Notes under the pieces: generated by a model | Database searches by the model: none | Told to the model about the DNA's origin: nothing | The model's input: only the letters and a program-made list of their open reading frames with translations | Part shown: positions 16,353 through 24,452 of the stretch, one piece after another | How the letters are laid out: the number at the start of each line of letters is the position of its first letter | How positions within the stretch are numbered: the stretch's first letter is position 1 | Translations under genes and position numbers: made by a program | Source: Miltoncostaea sp036826475 | GTDB lineage: Bacteria; Actinomycetota; Thermoleophilia; Miltoncostaeales; Miltoncostaeaceae | Direction of reading: 5' to 3' | Assembly: GCA_036826475.1 (NCBI GenBank) | Contig: DAISWG010000003.1 | Location: 31,436 to 95,435, forward strand | DNA: 64,000 nucleotides

Positions 16353-16488
16353 CATCGGACGTCTGGACAAGTTGGTCGTTGCGGACAGGCTTCGAGGAAA
16401 CCGTCCCGCAAGCACACACCGTCGATGATCACTCGCGCCCGCGAACGACGTGTTGCGAGAGGCGACGAACGGGGATCGGGTGCAACGT

Positions 16489-16686
16489 TCAGTCGGCGGC
16501 GGGACGATCGCCGTCCGGGGCCTCCGGCGCATCGGCGTCGCTCCATTCGCTCGGCGGCGACGCGGGGCAGGCCGACGGCGGCGGCTCGTCGGCCGCCTCC
16601 GGCCGAACCCGTGCGAAGAAGCGATCGCGGGCGGCCCGGAACGCCGCCCAGTCACCGAGCGGGAACGGGTCGTCGAGGCCGCTCAT
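16489..16686 (-). CDS. Small acidic hypothetical protein, coupled to the dehydrogenase
   Basis: A 65-residue protein (MSGLDDPFPLGDWAAFRAAR at the start) with a helical N-terminus and a Pro/Asp/Glu/Ala-rich tail. Its ATG overlaps the dehydrogenase stop as ATGA, so it is translationally coupled and should be made together with the enzyme. I do not recognise it; a small chaperone or modulator of the dehydrogenase is a guess. Nothing recognisable occurs in the 139 bp between it and the tRNA. Confidence 0.65.
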   Translation of the reverse strand: MSGLDDPFPLGDWAAFRAARDRFFARVRPEAADEPPPSACPASPPSEWSDADAPEAPDGDRPAAD

Positions 16687-18212
16687 CGCGCAACACCGGC
16701 CGGCATCGTCAGGTACCGGGTCACCAGGTACTCCTCGATGCCTTCGGCGCCGCCGGATGAGCCGAAGCCCGAGTGGCCGACGCCGCCGAAGGGGGCGGAG
16801 GCGCACGAGACGCGGCCGCGGTTGATGCCGACCATTCCCGCCTTGATCGAAGCTCCCAGGCGCATCGCGCGCTCGAGGTCGGATGTGTAGAGGTAGGCGG
16901 CGAGGCCGGCGACGTGGTCGTTCGCGAGCCGCAGGGCTTCGTCCTCCGTGTCGAACGGTGCGATGGCGACGATCGGGCCGAAGATCTCCTCGCGCATCAC
17001 GCGGGCCTCGTGGGGGACGTCGGCGAGGACGACCGGCGCGAAGAAGTGGCCGACGCCGGGGACCGGGCCACCAGCGAGGACGACCCGCGCGCCGCGGACA
17101 ACCGCGTCGTCGACCAGCGCGGTGAGGCGCTCGACCTGGCGGGCGGAGATCATCGGCCCGCACCCGACGCCAGAGCGGGTGCCGGGGCCGATCCGCACCT
17201 GACCGATTCGCTCGGTCATGCGGCGGGTGAACTCCTCGTACACCGCCCGCTCGATGTAGAAGCGGTTCGCCGCGGTGCATGCCGCCCCGCCGTTCCGCAT
17301 CTTGGCCGAGGCGGCGCCGTCGATGGTGGCGTCCATGTCGGCGTCGGCGAACACGAGGAAGGGTGCGCAACCGCCGAGCTCGGCGGAGACGCGCAGGATC
17401 TTGTCGGCACTCCGCTCGATCAGGTGTCGGCCGACGGCCTCGGAGCCGGTGAAGGTCAGCTTCCGGATCCGGCCGTCGGCGAGGAGCGGGTCGGTTGCGT
17501 GATCCTCGGATGAGACGACGACGTTGAGCACCCCGGCCGGCAGGCCGGCCTCGATGAGGATCCGCCCGAGCGCGAGCGCCGACAGCGGCGTCAGCGACGA
17601 GGGCCGGAGCACGACGGTGCAACCGGCGGCGATCGCCGGGGCGACGCCGCGGGCGGGAACGGCCAGAGGGAAGTTCCAGGGAGTGACGATCAGGCACGGC
17701 CCGACCGGGCTCTTCACCACGAAATGCGTGCTCTGCCCATCGGGGGCGACCTGAGTGCGCCCAGAGGCGCGGGTCGCCTCCTCGGCGAACCACTCCAGAT
17801 ATTCGGCGGAGAGCTCCACCTCCGCCTCCGACTCGGCGAGGGGCTTCCCCATCTCGGCGGTCAGAAGCTCGGCCATCTCGTCGATCTGGTTCCGCAGGGC
17901 GTCCGCGGCGCGGCGGAGGATCCGCGCCCGCTCGCGCGGCGCACTGGTGGCCCAGATCCGCTGAGCGGCGACGGCCGCCTCCAAGGCGGCCATGCAGTCG
18001 GCGGGACTCGCGTCGGCGACCTCGGCGATCACGCGTCCCGTCGCCGGGTCCTCGACCTCGAGGACGCGACCGTCGGTGGCCTCGACGAACGAGCCGTCGA
18101 TCAGCAGACCAGTCGGGCACGCCTCGACCTCGGACAGGAGGCCGAGGTCCTTCTCGGTGACGAAGGAGCCTGCGTCTGTCGTGGTGTTGGGGGCGAGTGC
18201 GACGGGCGACAT
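16683..18212 (-). CDS. NAD(P)-dependent aldehyde dehydrogenase (succinate-semialdehyde type), island copy
   Basis: A 509-residue aldehyde dehydrogenase that oxidises an aldehyde to its acid with NAD(P)+. The PWNFPL motif, FTGS, catalytic Glu278 in AELGGCAPF and nucleophile Cys312 in NGGAACTAANRFY are all present, so it should be active. Overall it resembles the succinate-semialdehyde/GabD branch (EMGKPLAESEAEV). The ATG at 18212 has AGGAGA six bases upstream. Its promoter at 18251-18297 carries the same 15-bp operator as the SnoaL operon. A second family member lies at 39944-41425. Confidence 0.92.
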   Translation of the reverse strand: MSPVALAPNTTTDAGSFVTEKDLGLLSEVEACPTGLLIDGSFVEATDGRVLEVEDPATGRVIAEVADASPADCMAALEAAVAAQRIWATSAPRERARILRRAADALRNQIDEMAELLTAEMGKPLAESEAEVELSAEYLEWFAEEATRASGRTQVAPDGQSTHFVVKSPVGPCLIVTPWNFPLAVPARGVAPAIAAGCTVVLRPSSLTPLSALALGRILIEAGLPAGVLNVVVSSEDHATDPLLADGRIRKLTFTGSEAVGRHLIERSADKILRVSAELGGCAPFLVFADADMDATIDGAASAKMRNGGAACTAANRFYIERAVYEEFTRRMTERIGQVRIGPGTRSGVGCGPMISARQVERLTALVDDAVVRGARVVLAGGPVPGVGHFFAPVVLADVPHEARVMREEIFGPIVAIAPFDTEDEALRLANDHVAGLAAYLYTSDLERAMRLGASIKAGMVGINRGRVSCASAPFGGVGHSGFGSSGGAEGIEEYLVTRYLTMPAGVAR

Positions 18213-18250
18213 CTCGAGTCTCCTGGTGCGGTCTCCAGACTGCGAAACCG

Positions 18251-18297
18251 ACGCTAGGAACGGCGCCCTACAGCTCACTTACGGCCCCTCTTACGGC
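18251..18297 (-). promoter_or_regulatory. SARP-type operator and promoter for the island dehydrogenase
   Basis: Read on the minus strand, two GCCGTAAG repeats spaced 12 bp apart (18297-18290 and 18285-18278) are followed by GTGAGCTG-type sequence. The second repeat belongs to the 15-mer GCCGTAAGTGAGCTG (18285-18271). Exactly 14 bases later comes TAGCGT (18256-18251) as the -10. Direct repeats overlapping the -35 are the usual binding layout of SARP regulators, and a SARP gene lies beside it. Confidence 0.75.
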
Positions 18298-18421
18298 GCC
18301 CTCGACCCACGGCCCCGCACGCTCCGGCGGTGCGTCGTGGAGCGCCCACGTCTCGCAATGCGCACCACCCAGAGGGCACGGGCTTGCGTTCAGAACGGCG
18401 CCGGGTCGAAACTCGCGAACG

Positions 18422-21400
18422 ATGGCCCCGAGCGGGATCCTGCTGACGCGCCTGCTGCCCCCGCGGCTGCCGTCGGACTGTCTGCCTCGGCCATCGCTCA
18501 CCGCCCGGCTCGTCGCGGGCATGGATGGCCGACTCGTCACCGTCCTCGCCGGCGCCGGCTACGGCAAGAGCACGATCGTCGCCGAGGCCCTCACAGAGAC
18601 CGCGACGCCGTCGGTCTGGATGTCATGCGACGAACGCCTCGGCGGCGCACCCGACCTTCTCGCGCACATCGCGGCAGGATTCGAGCGGCTCGTGCCCGGC
18701 TTCGGAGCGGCGCTGCGGTTCGAAGGACCCATCGGACTGCAGGTCACCGCACTCTGCAACGAGCTGGTCGCGACCGTCGGCGACGAGACGATCCTGGTCC
18801 TCGACGACGTCCATCTCCTCGACGAGTCCGCGAGCGGTGCGATCGCCGAACTGCTCCGCGACCTGCCGCCAAGTGTCCATCTCGTCCTGGTCGGCCGTGC
18901 GCCGCTCGCGTTCCCCGTCGGCAAGCTCCGCGCGGGCCAGCTTCTCGAAGTGACCGAGTCCAGCCTTGCGCTCTCGGACGATGAGGTCTCCGCGCTCTGG
19001 CGCGCCGAGGGGGGCGACGATGACCCTGAAACCCTCGCGCGGGTCCGTGAGCGGACCGAAGGATGGGTGACCGGCGTGATCCTGGCCGCCCAAGCTGGCG
19101 ACGCCGATTTTCAACGGCGCAGCGACTCCCGTCAGCTCTTCGCGTACCTCGCCGAGGAGGTGTTGACGGCCCAGTCCGTCGAGATCCAGGACTTCATCCT
19201 CCAGACTGCGCTCTTCGAGCGGTTCTCGCCCGATCTTGTCGCCACGCTCGTCCCTGGGGCCGATGCCCGGGAGATGTGCCGGGATCTCGTCGATCGGCAT
19301 CTCTTCGCCATTCGCCTCGAAGCCGAGGGGGAGTGGTATCGGTACCACCACCTCTTCCAGGCGTTCCTGCGTGAGCGGGTCGCTGACCTCGAGCCCCAGC
19401 TCCTGCCGGAGATGCACCGCCGCGCCGCCGCCTGTTGGGTCGCCCACGACCAGCCGCGCGAGGCCATCGACCATCTCCTGCTCGCCGGCGACCTCGAACA
19501 CGCCGCCGATCTCATGGAGTCGGTCGCCGACGAGATGCGCTTCGGGCCGCAATCAGGAGTCCTGCTCCGCTGGACGGCGCTCCTGCCGGAGGATCTCTTC
19601 CAGGGGCGGCCCGGGTTGACGCTCGCCCGGGCGATCGTGACGTTCTGGGGCGATCAGCCGGCCGCCTTCGAGATGCTCGGTCAGGCGGTCGGGGACCTGA
19701 TCGAGTCGGGGGACCACGATCGGGCGGCCGAGGCATTCTTCATGCTCATCTACGCCCAGCTCGGGAGCGGAACCCGGCAGGCCCACGCCATCGAGGTCGG
19801 CTACCGGCTGCTGCCGCAGATCGACGCCTCGGCTCCGCTGCTTCCGGCGTGCATGGTCCTGATGGCGTCGGAGCTCGGCTGCGCGGCACGCTACGACGAA
19901 GCGGACGCGATGCTGGGACGGGTCCTGACCCTCCCCCTGCCGGCGATCGATCCGCTCGGCCAGGGATACCTCGCGTCGGCGCGGGCGCTCTTCATGGACC
20001 ATCCCCGCGGCCACTCCAAGCAGGCCCTCGCGACGATCGAGTGGGTCATCGATCTCTTCGAGCGGCACAAGCGCAACGACGTGCTCGCCTACATCTTCGC
20101 GCTGCGCATCTACCGAGCGATCATCCTCAACCAGCTGGGTCGTTACGACGAGGTCCTCGTCGAGCTGGACACGATCATGGAGACCGCCCGCGAGCGAGGC
20201 ATCACCGGTGGCGGAGAACGGGGGCGCCAGAAGCTCGAGGCGGTCGCTCTCGCGGGCTTGGAGCGATGGGACGAGCTCGAGATCCTCCTCGCCAACACCG
20301 AGCCACTCGACGCGATGCGCGGCGCCTCCTACGGCTTTCGAACGCGCGCCCCTGCGGCGCGTCTCGCTGCGCACCGCGGCGACACCCGAGCGGTCGCCCA
20401 TCACGCCGGCCTCGTCATCGATTACGTCGAGGCGTTCGGTTTCTCATTCGACACTCCGGGTTGGATCTGCGACGTCGCAGGAGCAGCGCTGAAGGTCGGC
20501 CTCGATGACGAGGCGCGGCGGCTCCGTCTTCACGTCCTCGAGGGCGCTGAGCGGGCGCAGAGTCCGTGGGCGCGCGCCAGAGGGCAACTCCTTGGAGCCG
20601 TCGTCCTCCAGGGCTCAGATGCGGAGGAAGCCCTGAGTGAGGCGCTCGACCTGACGGCCGAGTGGGATCTCCCGGAGATCTGGACGCGCCGCGATCGAGC
20701 GCTCGCCGGGCCATTGCTCGCCCGCGCAATCATGCAGGGGCTCGGCCCGACCGACCTCGCCGCAACGCTCGCCGCGCGAGCCGGCGGAGAGGTCCTCGAG
20801 CAATGCGCCGAGGCCCTCGTGGCCGCCGGCTCGCGTGACGCTGCGGACCGCCTCCTCCAGGCCATGGAGGCCACGAGAGTCAGCGACCCCGATGTGAGTG
20901 ATGCGCTTCGTGGACTCACGCAGCCGTCCGCCGTGGACCCGGCGGTGGCGGTCGATCGGCCCCCGCTGACGATCCTGGCCCTCGGTGGCTTCCTCGTCAG
21001 ACGAGGAGACGAGGCGGTTCCGGTCTCGGCCTTCGGCAGGGAGCGGGCCCGAGCGGTGTTGGCGGCTCTCGTCTGCGCCGGCGGGCCGGTGCATCGCGAG
21101 CGCCTCGTCGACTGGCTCTGGCCCGATCTCGACCTCGAGCGCGGTCTGCGGGCCCTCCACGTCACCCTCCACGGATTGCGGCGTGCGCTGGAACCGGAGC
21201 TCGGGCGCGGATCCGCCGCCCGCTCGGTGATCCGCTCGGAAGGCGAGAGCTACCGGCTCGTCCTGCGCGACGGTGACCGGGTCGACGTCGAGCAGTTCAT
21301 GGCGTTGCTCCGTCGGCCTCCCGGTGAGAGCGAGCGCGAGACCCTCCGGCGGCTCCAGGCGGCCGAGCGGGCCTACCGCGGGCCGCTGTACCCGGAGTGG

Positions 21401-21751
21401 CCCTACGCCGACTGGGCGGAGTCGCGGCGGCGCGAAGTCGAGCTGAGCTACTCCACGGTGCTCAGCGCCCTCGCCGACCTTCACCTGGCCGCAGGCGCGC
21501 AACAGGAGGCGCTTGTCTGCCTGGAGCGGCTGGTAGCGCTCGAGCCCGAGCGCGAGGCCTTTCACCGGTCGCTCATGGCGGCCTACGCGCAGGCAGGCGA
21601 GAAGGCGCTTGCCCTGCGCCAGTACCACGCATGCCGCTCGACCTTGAGGCGCGAACTCGGCGTCGAAGCGAGCGCCGAGACCCGGGCGCTCTACCAGCTC
21701 ATCCTCGAGGATCAGCCAATCCCAGACTCGGCGGCGCTCGCGGCCGCCTGA
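18422..21751 (+). CDS. STAND-type transcriptional regulator with SARP (winged-helix + BTAD) C-terminus
   Basis: A large cytoplasmic regulator of 1109 residues. Residues about 1-280 are a MalT-like NTPase (P-loop AGAGYGKST near 43-52, LVLDDVHLLDES as Walker B). Residues about 300-840 are helical repeats for signal sensing. Residues about 846-945 form an OmpR-like winged helix (LTILALGGFLV, then LWPDLDLERGLRALHVTLHG). The rest is a bacterial transcriptional-activator domain (LYPEWPYADWAESRRREVEL; RQYHACRSTLRRELGVEAS). ATP-driven oligomerisation on ligand binding would expose the DNA-binding end. It sits between two promoters sharing a 15-bp operator, the natural targets. I start at ATG 18422, since upstream codons encode an unlikely extension. 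Confidence 0.9.
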   Translation: MAPSGILLTRLLPPRLPSDCLPRPSLTARLVAGMDGRLVTVLAGAGYGKSTIVAEALTETATPSVWMSCDERLGGAPDLLAHIAAGFERLVPGFGAALRFEGPIGLQVTALCNELVATVGDETILVLDDVHLLDESASGAIAELLRDLPPSVHLVLVGRAPLAFPVGKLRAGQLLEVTESSLALSDDEVSALWRAEGGDDDPETLARVRERTEGWVTGVILAAQAGDADFQRRSDSRQLFAYLAEEVLTAQSVEIQDFILQTALFERFSPDLVATLVPGADAREMCRDLVDRHLFAIRLEAEGEWYRYHHLFQAFLRERVADLEPQLLPEMHRRAAACWVAHDQPREAIDHLLLAGDLEHAADLMESVADEMRFGPQSGVLLRWTALLPEDLFQGRPGLTLARAIVTFWGDQPAAFEMLGQAVGDLIESGDHDRAAEAFFMLIYAQLGSGTRQAHAIEVGYRLLPQIDASAPLLPACMVLMASELGCAARYDEADAMLGRVLTLPLPAIDPLGQGYLASARALFMDHPRGHSKQALATIEWVIDLFERHKRNDVLAYIFALRIYRAIILNQLGRYDEVLVELDTIMETARERGITGGGERGRQKLEAVALAGLERWDELEILLANTEPLDAMRGASYGFRTRAPAARLAAHRGDTRAVAHHAGLVIDYVEAFGFSFDTPGWICDVAGAALKVGLDDEARRLRLHVLEGAERAQSPWARARGQLLGAVVLQGSDAEEALSEALDLTAEWDLPEIWTRRDRALAGPLLARAIMQGLGPTDLAATLAARAGGEVLEQCAEALVAAGSRDAADRLLQAMEATRVSDPDVSDALRGLTQPSAVDPAVAVDRPPLTILALGGFLVRRGDEAVPVSAFGRERARAVLAALVCAGGPVHRERLVDWLWPDLDLERGLRALHVTLHGLRRALEPELGRGSAARSVIRSEGESYRLVLRDGDRVDVEQFMALLRRPPGESERETLRRLQAAERAYRGPLYPEWPYADWAESRRREVELSYSTVLSALADLHLAAGAQQEALVCLERLVALEPEREAFHRSLMAAYAQAGEKALALRQYHACRSTLRRELGVEASAETRALYQLILEDQPIPDSAALAAA

Positions 21752-21761
21752 GCGGGCGCGA

Positions 21762-21796
21762 GCCGTAAGTGAGCTGGAAGGGCTCGCCCATACCGT
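21762..21796 (+). promoter_or_regulatory. SARP-type operator and promoter for the SnoaL operon
   Basis: GCCGTAAGTGAGCTG (21762-21776) is followed after exactly 14 bases by TACCGT (21791-21796), the same 15-mer and spacing as at the dehydrogenase promoter and in the same orientation relative to its gene. The second upstream GCCGTAAG repeat seen there is not conserved here. A 5' leader of about 145 bases follows before the first start codon. Confidence 0.75.
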
Positions 21797-21948
21797 CGTG
21801 ACCGAGCCGCCGACGCGGCTCCGTGACGACGAGAGGTGACGCGATGGCCCTCGCACCGCAGCTCCACCCGAACGACGACGCGACTGCCCGCCGTCGGTTC
21901 CTCAGTCGCCTTCACGCACCGGCTCATCTCCACCACAGGAGGACGATC

Positions 21949-22350
21949 ATGGGACTGTCGGAGTTCGTCGACGCATGGAACCGGCAGCAGCCGGACGACA
22001 TCGCCGCCCAGTTCACCCCCGACGGGATCCGTCACCAGTTCTCGTTGCCCGAGGCGCGCCTCGCAGGGCGCGATGCGATCGCCCAGGGCGTCGGGGCGAT
22101 CATCCAGGCCGTGCCCGACGCCACGCTCGAGGTCCGCTCCCTGATCGAGGGCGCCGACGGCCGCGTGGTCGTCGAGTGGACCTTCTCAGGCACGCACGAG
22201 AACGACTTCCCCGGCATGCCCGCGAGCGGCGCGACCGTCGTGCTGCCCGGAGTCAGCGTCTACACGCTCGCCGCTGACGGGCTCATCGCGCTCGAGAACG
22301 CCTACTGGGACACCGCGACGCTGCTGTCCGCAGCGGGCGTCCTCGGATGA
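21949..22350 (+). CDS. SnoaL-like (NTF2-fold) protein 1
   Basis: A 133-residue SnoaL-like/ester-cyclase-family protein. GLSEFVDAWNRQQPDDIAAQ, VVVEWTFSGTHEN and ENAYWDTATLL follow the family pattern of a cone-shaped alpha+beta barrel with a central pocket. Members isomerise or cyclise small molecules; the substrate is unknown. AGGAGG lies just upstream of the ATG at 21949. It is first in an operon controlled by the 21762 operator, and its stop overlaps the next start as ATGA. Confidence 0.87.
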   Translation: MGLSEFVDAWNRQQPDDIAAQFTPDGIRHQFSLPEARLAGRDAIAQGVGAIIQAVPDATLEVRSLIEGADGRVVVEWTFSGTHENDFPGMPASGATVVLPGVSVYTLAADGLIALENAYWDTATLLSAAGVLG

Positions 22351-22847
22351 GCGTCGCCGAGATCATCGACCGCCAGCTCGCGGCATGGAACGCGCAGGAC
22401 GCCGACGCGGTGGCCGCCGACTTCGGCCCCGACAGCACCTACTGGTCGCCCACCGTCCCGCACGGGGATCTGGCGGGCCCGGCAGCGGCGCACGCCGACG
22501 CGGCGATGCTCTTCACCGCATTCCCGGACTTCGCTCTCGTCGAGCGCGGCCGCCTGGTGGATGGCGACCGGACGGCGGCGCTCTGGTGGGACGTCACAGC
22601 CACCTTCCGCGGTCCACTCGAGCCACCGGGCTTCGCGCCGACCGGCGGTCCGGTGACCAATCACGGTGTGACCTGGGTCCAGGCGGAAGGCGATCGGATC
22701 ACTCGCTTGCACCTGTACTTCGACGTCAACGAGCTCGGACGGCAGATCGGCGCGATCCCGCCGCCGGGAAGCGCCGGCGAGAAGATGGTCGTGACCTTCC
22801 AGAAGCTGACCGCCAAGGGACTGCGAAAGCGCGACTGGTCGCACTGA
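22347..22847 (+). CDS. SnoaL-like (NTF2-fold) protein 2
   Basis: A 166-residue SnoaL-like protein (EIIDRQLAAWNAQDADAVAA, HGVTWVQAEGDRITRLHLYF), translationally coupled to the first. The two may form a heteromer or act in sequence. Linked to a dehydrogenase under the same operator, they suggest handling of a reactive carbonyl compound; that is inference. A small GGCCAA-GCGA-TTGGCC hairpin at 23002-23017 is the only structure downstream before the right repeat. Confidence 0.87.
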   Translation: MSVAEIIDRQLAAWNAQDADAVAADFGPDSTYWSPTVPHGDLAGPAAAHADAAMLFTAFPDFALVERGRLVDGDRTAALWWDVTATFRGPLEPPGFAPTGGPVTNHGVTWVQAEGDRITRLHLYFDVNELGRQIGAIPPPGSAGEKMVVTFQKLTAKGLRKRDWSH

Positions 22848-23070
22848 GCGCGCGCATCGCGCGGTGGCGGGGAAGGTGTAGTTCGCCGCCCATCCCCGCT
22901 CCCGCGACGCCCCCCCGGTGGCTCGGCTCCACGGGCGCGGCGTGGGAACAACGGCGTGAACATCAGCCGTCGATCGCAGCCGAAACCGTTCGTTCGCCAT
23001 CGGCCAAGCGATTGGCCCCCTTGCAGCAAACGCGTCACCAGGCGATGTTCCTCGAAGCCTCGGACCGACC

Positions 23071-23112
23071 CTCATGATCCCTGGGTCGCCTGAGTCCTGC
23101 CGCGCCCATCGT
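23071..23112 (+). repeat. Right attachment-site repeat (decayed tRNA 3' half)
   Basis: The sequence matches the tRNA from its anticodon loop to the end and three bases beyond, with A to G in the loop and six T-loop bases reduced to two. It has no 5' half and cannot fold as tRNA. It is best explained as the original tRNA 3' end displaced by integration. Confidence 0.8.
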
Positions 23113-23118
23113 CAGCCG

Positions 23119-23604
23119 TCAGGGGCCGACGCAGTCGTCCCACTCGCGCGCCGAGAGGCCGTGGCGGAGCGACAGGCGCATCTGCCGGAGATGTGCGCGG
23201 AACGCGGCCCCGTCGCCGGGGCCGAGGGCCTCCCCCAGGCGGGCGTCGAGGTCGGCGAGCAGCGGGCGGGTCGACGCGAGGACGGCGCGCCCCTGGTGCG
23301 TCACCGTGACGGCCCGGCGGCGGCGATCTGTGGTGCTCTCGCGCCGCGCCACCAGGCCGCGCTCCTCCAGTTGCTGCAGCACGGTGGTCGCGTGGGCGGA
23401 GCTCATGCCGAGCACGCGGATCAGGTCGACCGCGTGGGCGGTGCCGCCCTCACGGCCGGCGACGACCCGCAGCACGTTGAACTGGCTGACGCCCAGGCCG
23501 ACGCGGTCCCGCAGCTCGCGCTCCAGCACCTGGCCCAGCTCCAGGCCCGTCATCAGGAGCTCGTTCACGACGCCCGGCGCGTCGTTGTTGCCCTCAGGGC
23601 TCAT
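23119..23604 (-). CDS. MarR-family transcriptional regulator
   Basis: A 161-residue winged-helix dimer of the MarR family. LGVSQFNVLRVVAGREGG, AVDLIRVLGMSSAHATTVLQ (recognition helix) and RRESTTDRRRRAVTVTHQGR (wing) are in order. MarR proteins usually repress divergent genes and release DNA on binding phenolics or oxidants. It is divergent from the SDR gene with 61 bp between starts containing a clear dyad. A minus-strand -10 (TACGCT, 23618-23613) ends 8 bases before its ATG, so its mRNA is nearly leaderless. Confidence 0.92.
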   Translation of the reverse strand: MSPEGNNDAPGVVNELLMTGLELGQVLERELRDRVGLGVSQFNVLRVVAGREGGTAHAVDLIRVLGMSSAHATTVLQQLEERGLVARRESTTDRRRRAVTVTHQGRAVLASTRPLLADLDARLGEALGPGDGAAFRAHLRQMRLSLRHGLSAREWDDCVGP

Positions 23605-23617
23605 CTGCGGGTAGCGT
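23588..23617 (+). promoter_or_regulatory. SDR promoter, sharing its -10 core with the divergent marR promoter
   Basis: TTGCCC (23588-23593), an 18-bp spacer and TAGCGT (23612-23617) form a good plus-strand promoter. The same core read on the other strand gives TACGCT for the marR gene, so the two promoters are back to back. Confidence 0.5.
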
Positions 23618-23634
23618 AGCTCGCCACATTGCTT

Positions 23635-23648
23635 GATAGCGAGCTATC
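23635..23648. promoter_or_regulatory. Probable MarR operator
   Basis: GATAGC-GA-GCTATC is a 6+6 inverted repeat. It lies just downstream of the predicted SDR transcription start and over the -35 region of marR, a position that would block both genes. Confidence 0.6.
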
Positions 23649-23665
23649 TACGAGGAGAAGTCGCG

Positions 23666-24427
23666 ATGACCCTGTCCGGGAAGGTGGCCCTGATCACCGG
23701 CGGCAGCAAGGGGCTCGGCTACAGCGCCGCCCTGGAGTTCGCCCGCAACGGCGCGTCGGTGACCATCACCGGGCGCGGGCGGGAGGCCCTCGACGGCGCG
23801 GTCGCGGACGCCGCCGGGCAGGGGGTCACCCTCGACGCGATCCAGGGTGACGTCTCGTCCGAGGACGACTGCCGTCGCACGATCGACGAGGTGCTGACGC
23901 GGCACGGCCGCATCGACGTGCTCTTCAACAACGCCGGCGTGCTCTTCGCGGGCACGTCCTGGGAGACGCCCGTCGACGTGTGGGACCTGACGATGGCGGT
24001 GAACGTCCGCGGCACCTGGCTGATGTCGCGGGGGGTGATCCCGCACATGCTCGAGCGGGGGAGCGGGGCCATCATCAACAACAGCTCCGTGCTGGGTCTG
24101 AAGGCCTGCCCGGGGGCCGCCGCCTACAACACGAGCAAGGGGGCGATCACCCAGCTCACCCGGTCCATGGCCCTCGAGCTCGCCGGGACCGGCGTCCGCG
24201 TGAACGCCATCTGCCCGGGCACCATCGTCACGCCGATGGTGTCGGAGGTCTTCGCCGGCGCGCCCGACCCGGAGGCGGCGGAGGCCTTCTTCCTCGCCCA
24301 GCACCCGATCGGGCGGTTCGGCACCGAGGAGGAGATCGCGCGCGCCTGCCTGCTCCTCGCCCAGGACGGCCTGGACTTCATGACCGGGTCGATGCTCTCC
24401 ATCGACGGCGGGTGGGGCGCCCGGTAG
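23666..24427 (+). CDS. Short-chain dehydrogenase/reductase (SDR)
   Basis: A 253-residue classical SDR. The nucleotide loop TGGSKGLG, NNAG, and the catalytic Ser/Tyr/Lys (NNSSVLG; YNTSK) are all present, with NAICPGTIVTPM and a C-terminal SIDGGWGAR. It should be an NAD(P)-dependent oxidoreductase of an alcohol or ketone. The ATG at 23666 has GAGGAGAAG upstream. It is divergent from and probably repressed by the MarR protein, so the substrate or a related compound may be the inducer. Confidence 0.94.
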   Translation: MTLSGKVALITGGSKGLGYSAALEFARNGASVTITGRGREALDGAVADAAGQGVTLDAIQGDVSSEDDCRRTIDEVLTRHGRIDVLFNNAGVLFAGTSWETPVDVWDLTMAVNVRGTWLMSRGVIPHMLERGSGAIINNSSVLGLKACPGAAAYNTSKGAITQLTRSMALELAGTGVRVNAICPGTIVTPMVSEVFAGAPDPEAAEAFFLAQHPIGRFGTEEEIARACLLLAQDGLDFMTGSMLSIDGGWGAR

Positions 24428-24452
24428 GCCCCGCCACCCGGGTCGGCGCGCC

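Larger units (their letters stand above)
16308..23112. mobile_element. tRNA-flanked genomic island (about 6.8 kb), no integrase left
   Basis: The segment lies between an intact tRNA and a degraded copy of that tRNA's 3' half in direct orientation, the signature of tRNA-targeted integration. Its genes (aldehyde dehydrogenase, 65-residue protein, STAND/SARP regulator, two SnoaL-like proteins) form one functional unit, look less GC-saturated than the flanks and are unrelated to the flanking genes. No integrase, excisionase or relaxase was found, so it is either a remnant, mobilised in trans, or dependent on an integrase lost after insertion. Confidence 0.7.

Noticed and set aside
16263..16488. 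Protein-coding frames running through the tRNA
   Set aside because: They translate the tRNA and have no conserved features.
22848..23070. Remnant integrase at the right end of the island
   Set aside because: All frames were read; none shows recombinase motifs. Only a small hairpin at 23002-23017 is visible.
16276..23112. Prophage or integrative conjugative element
   Set aside because: Flanking repeats exist, but no phage structural, replication, integrase or conjugation genes were found; only a small island can be supported.
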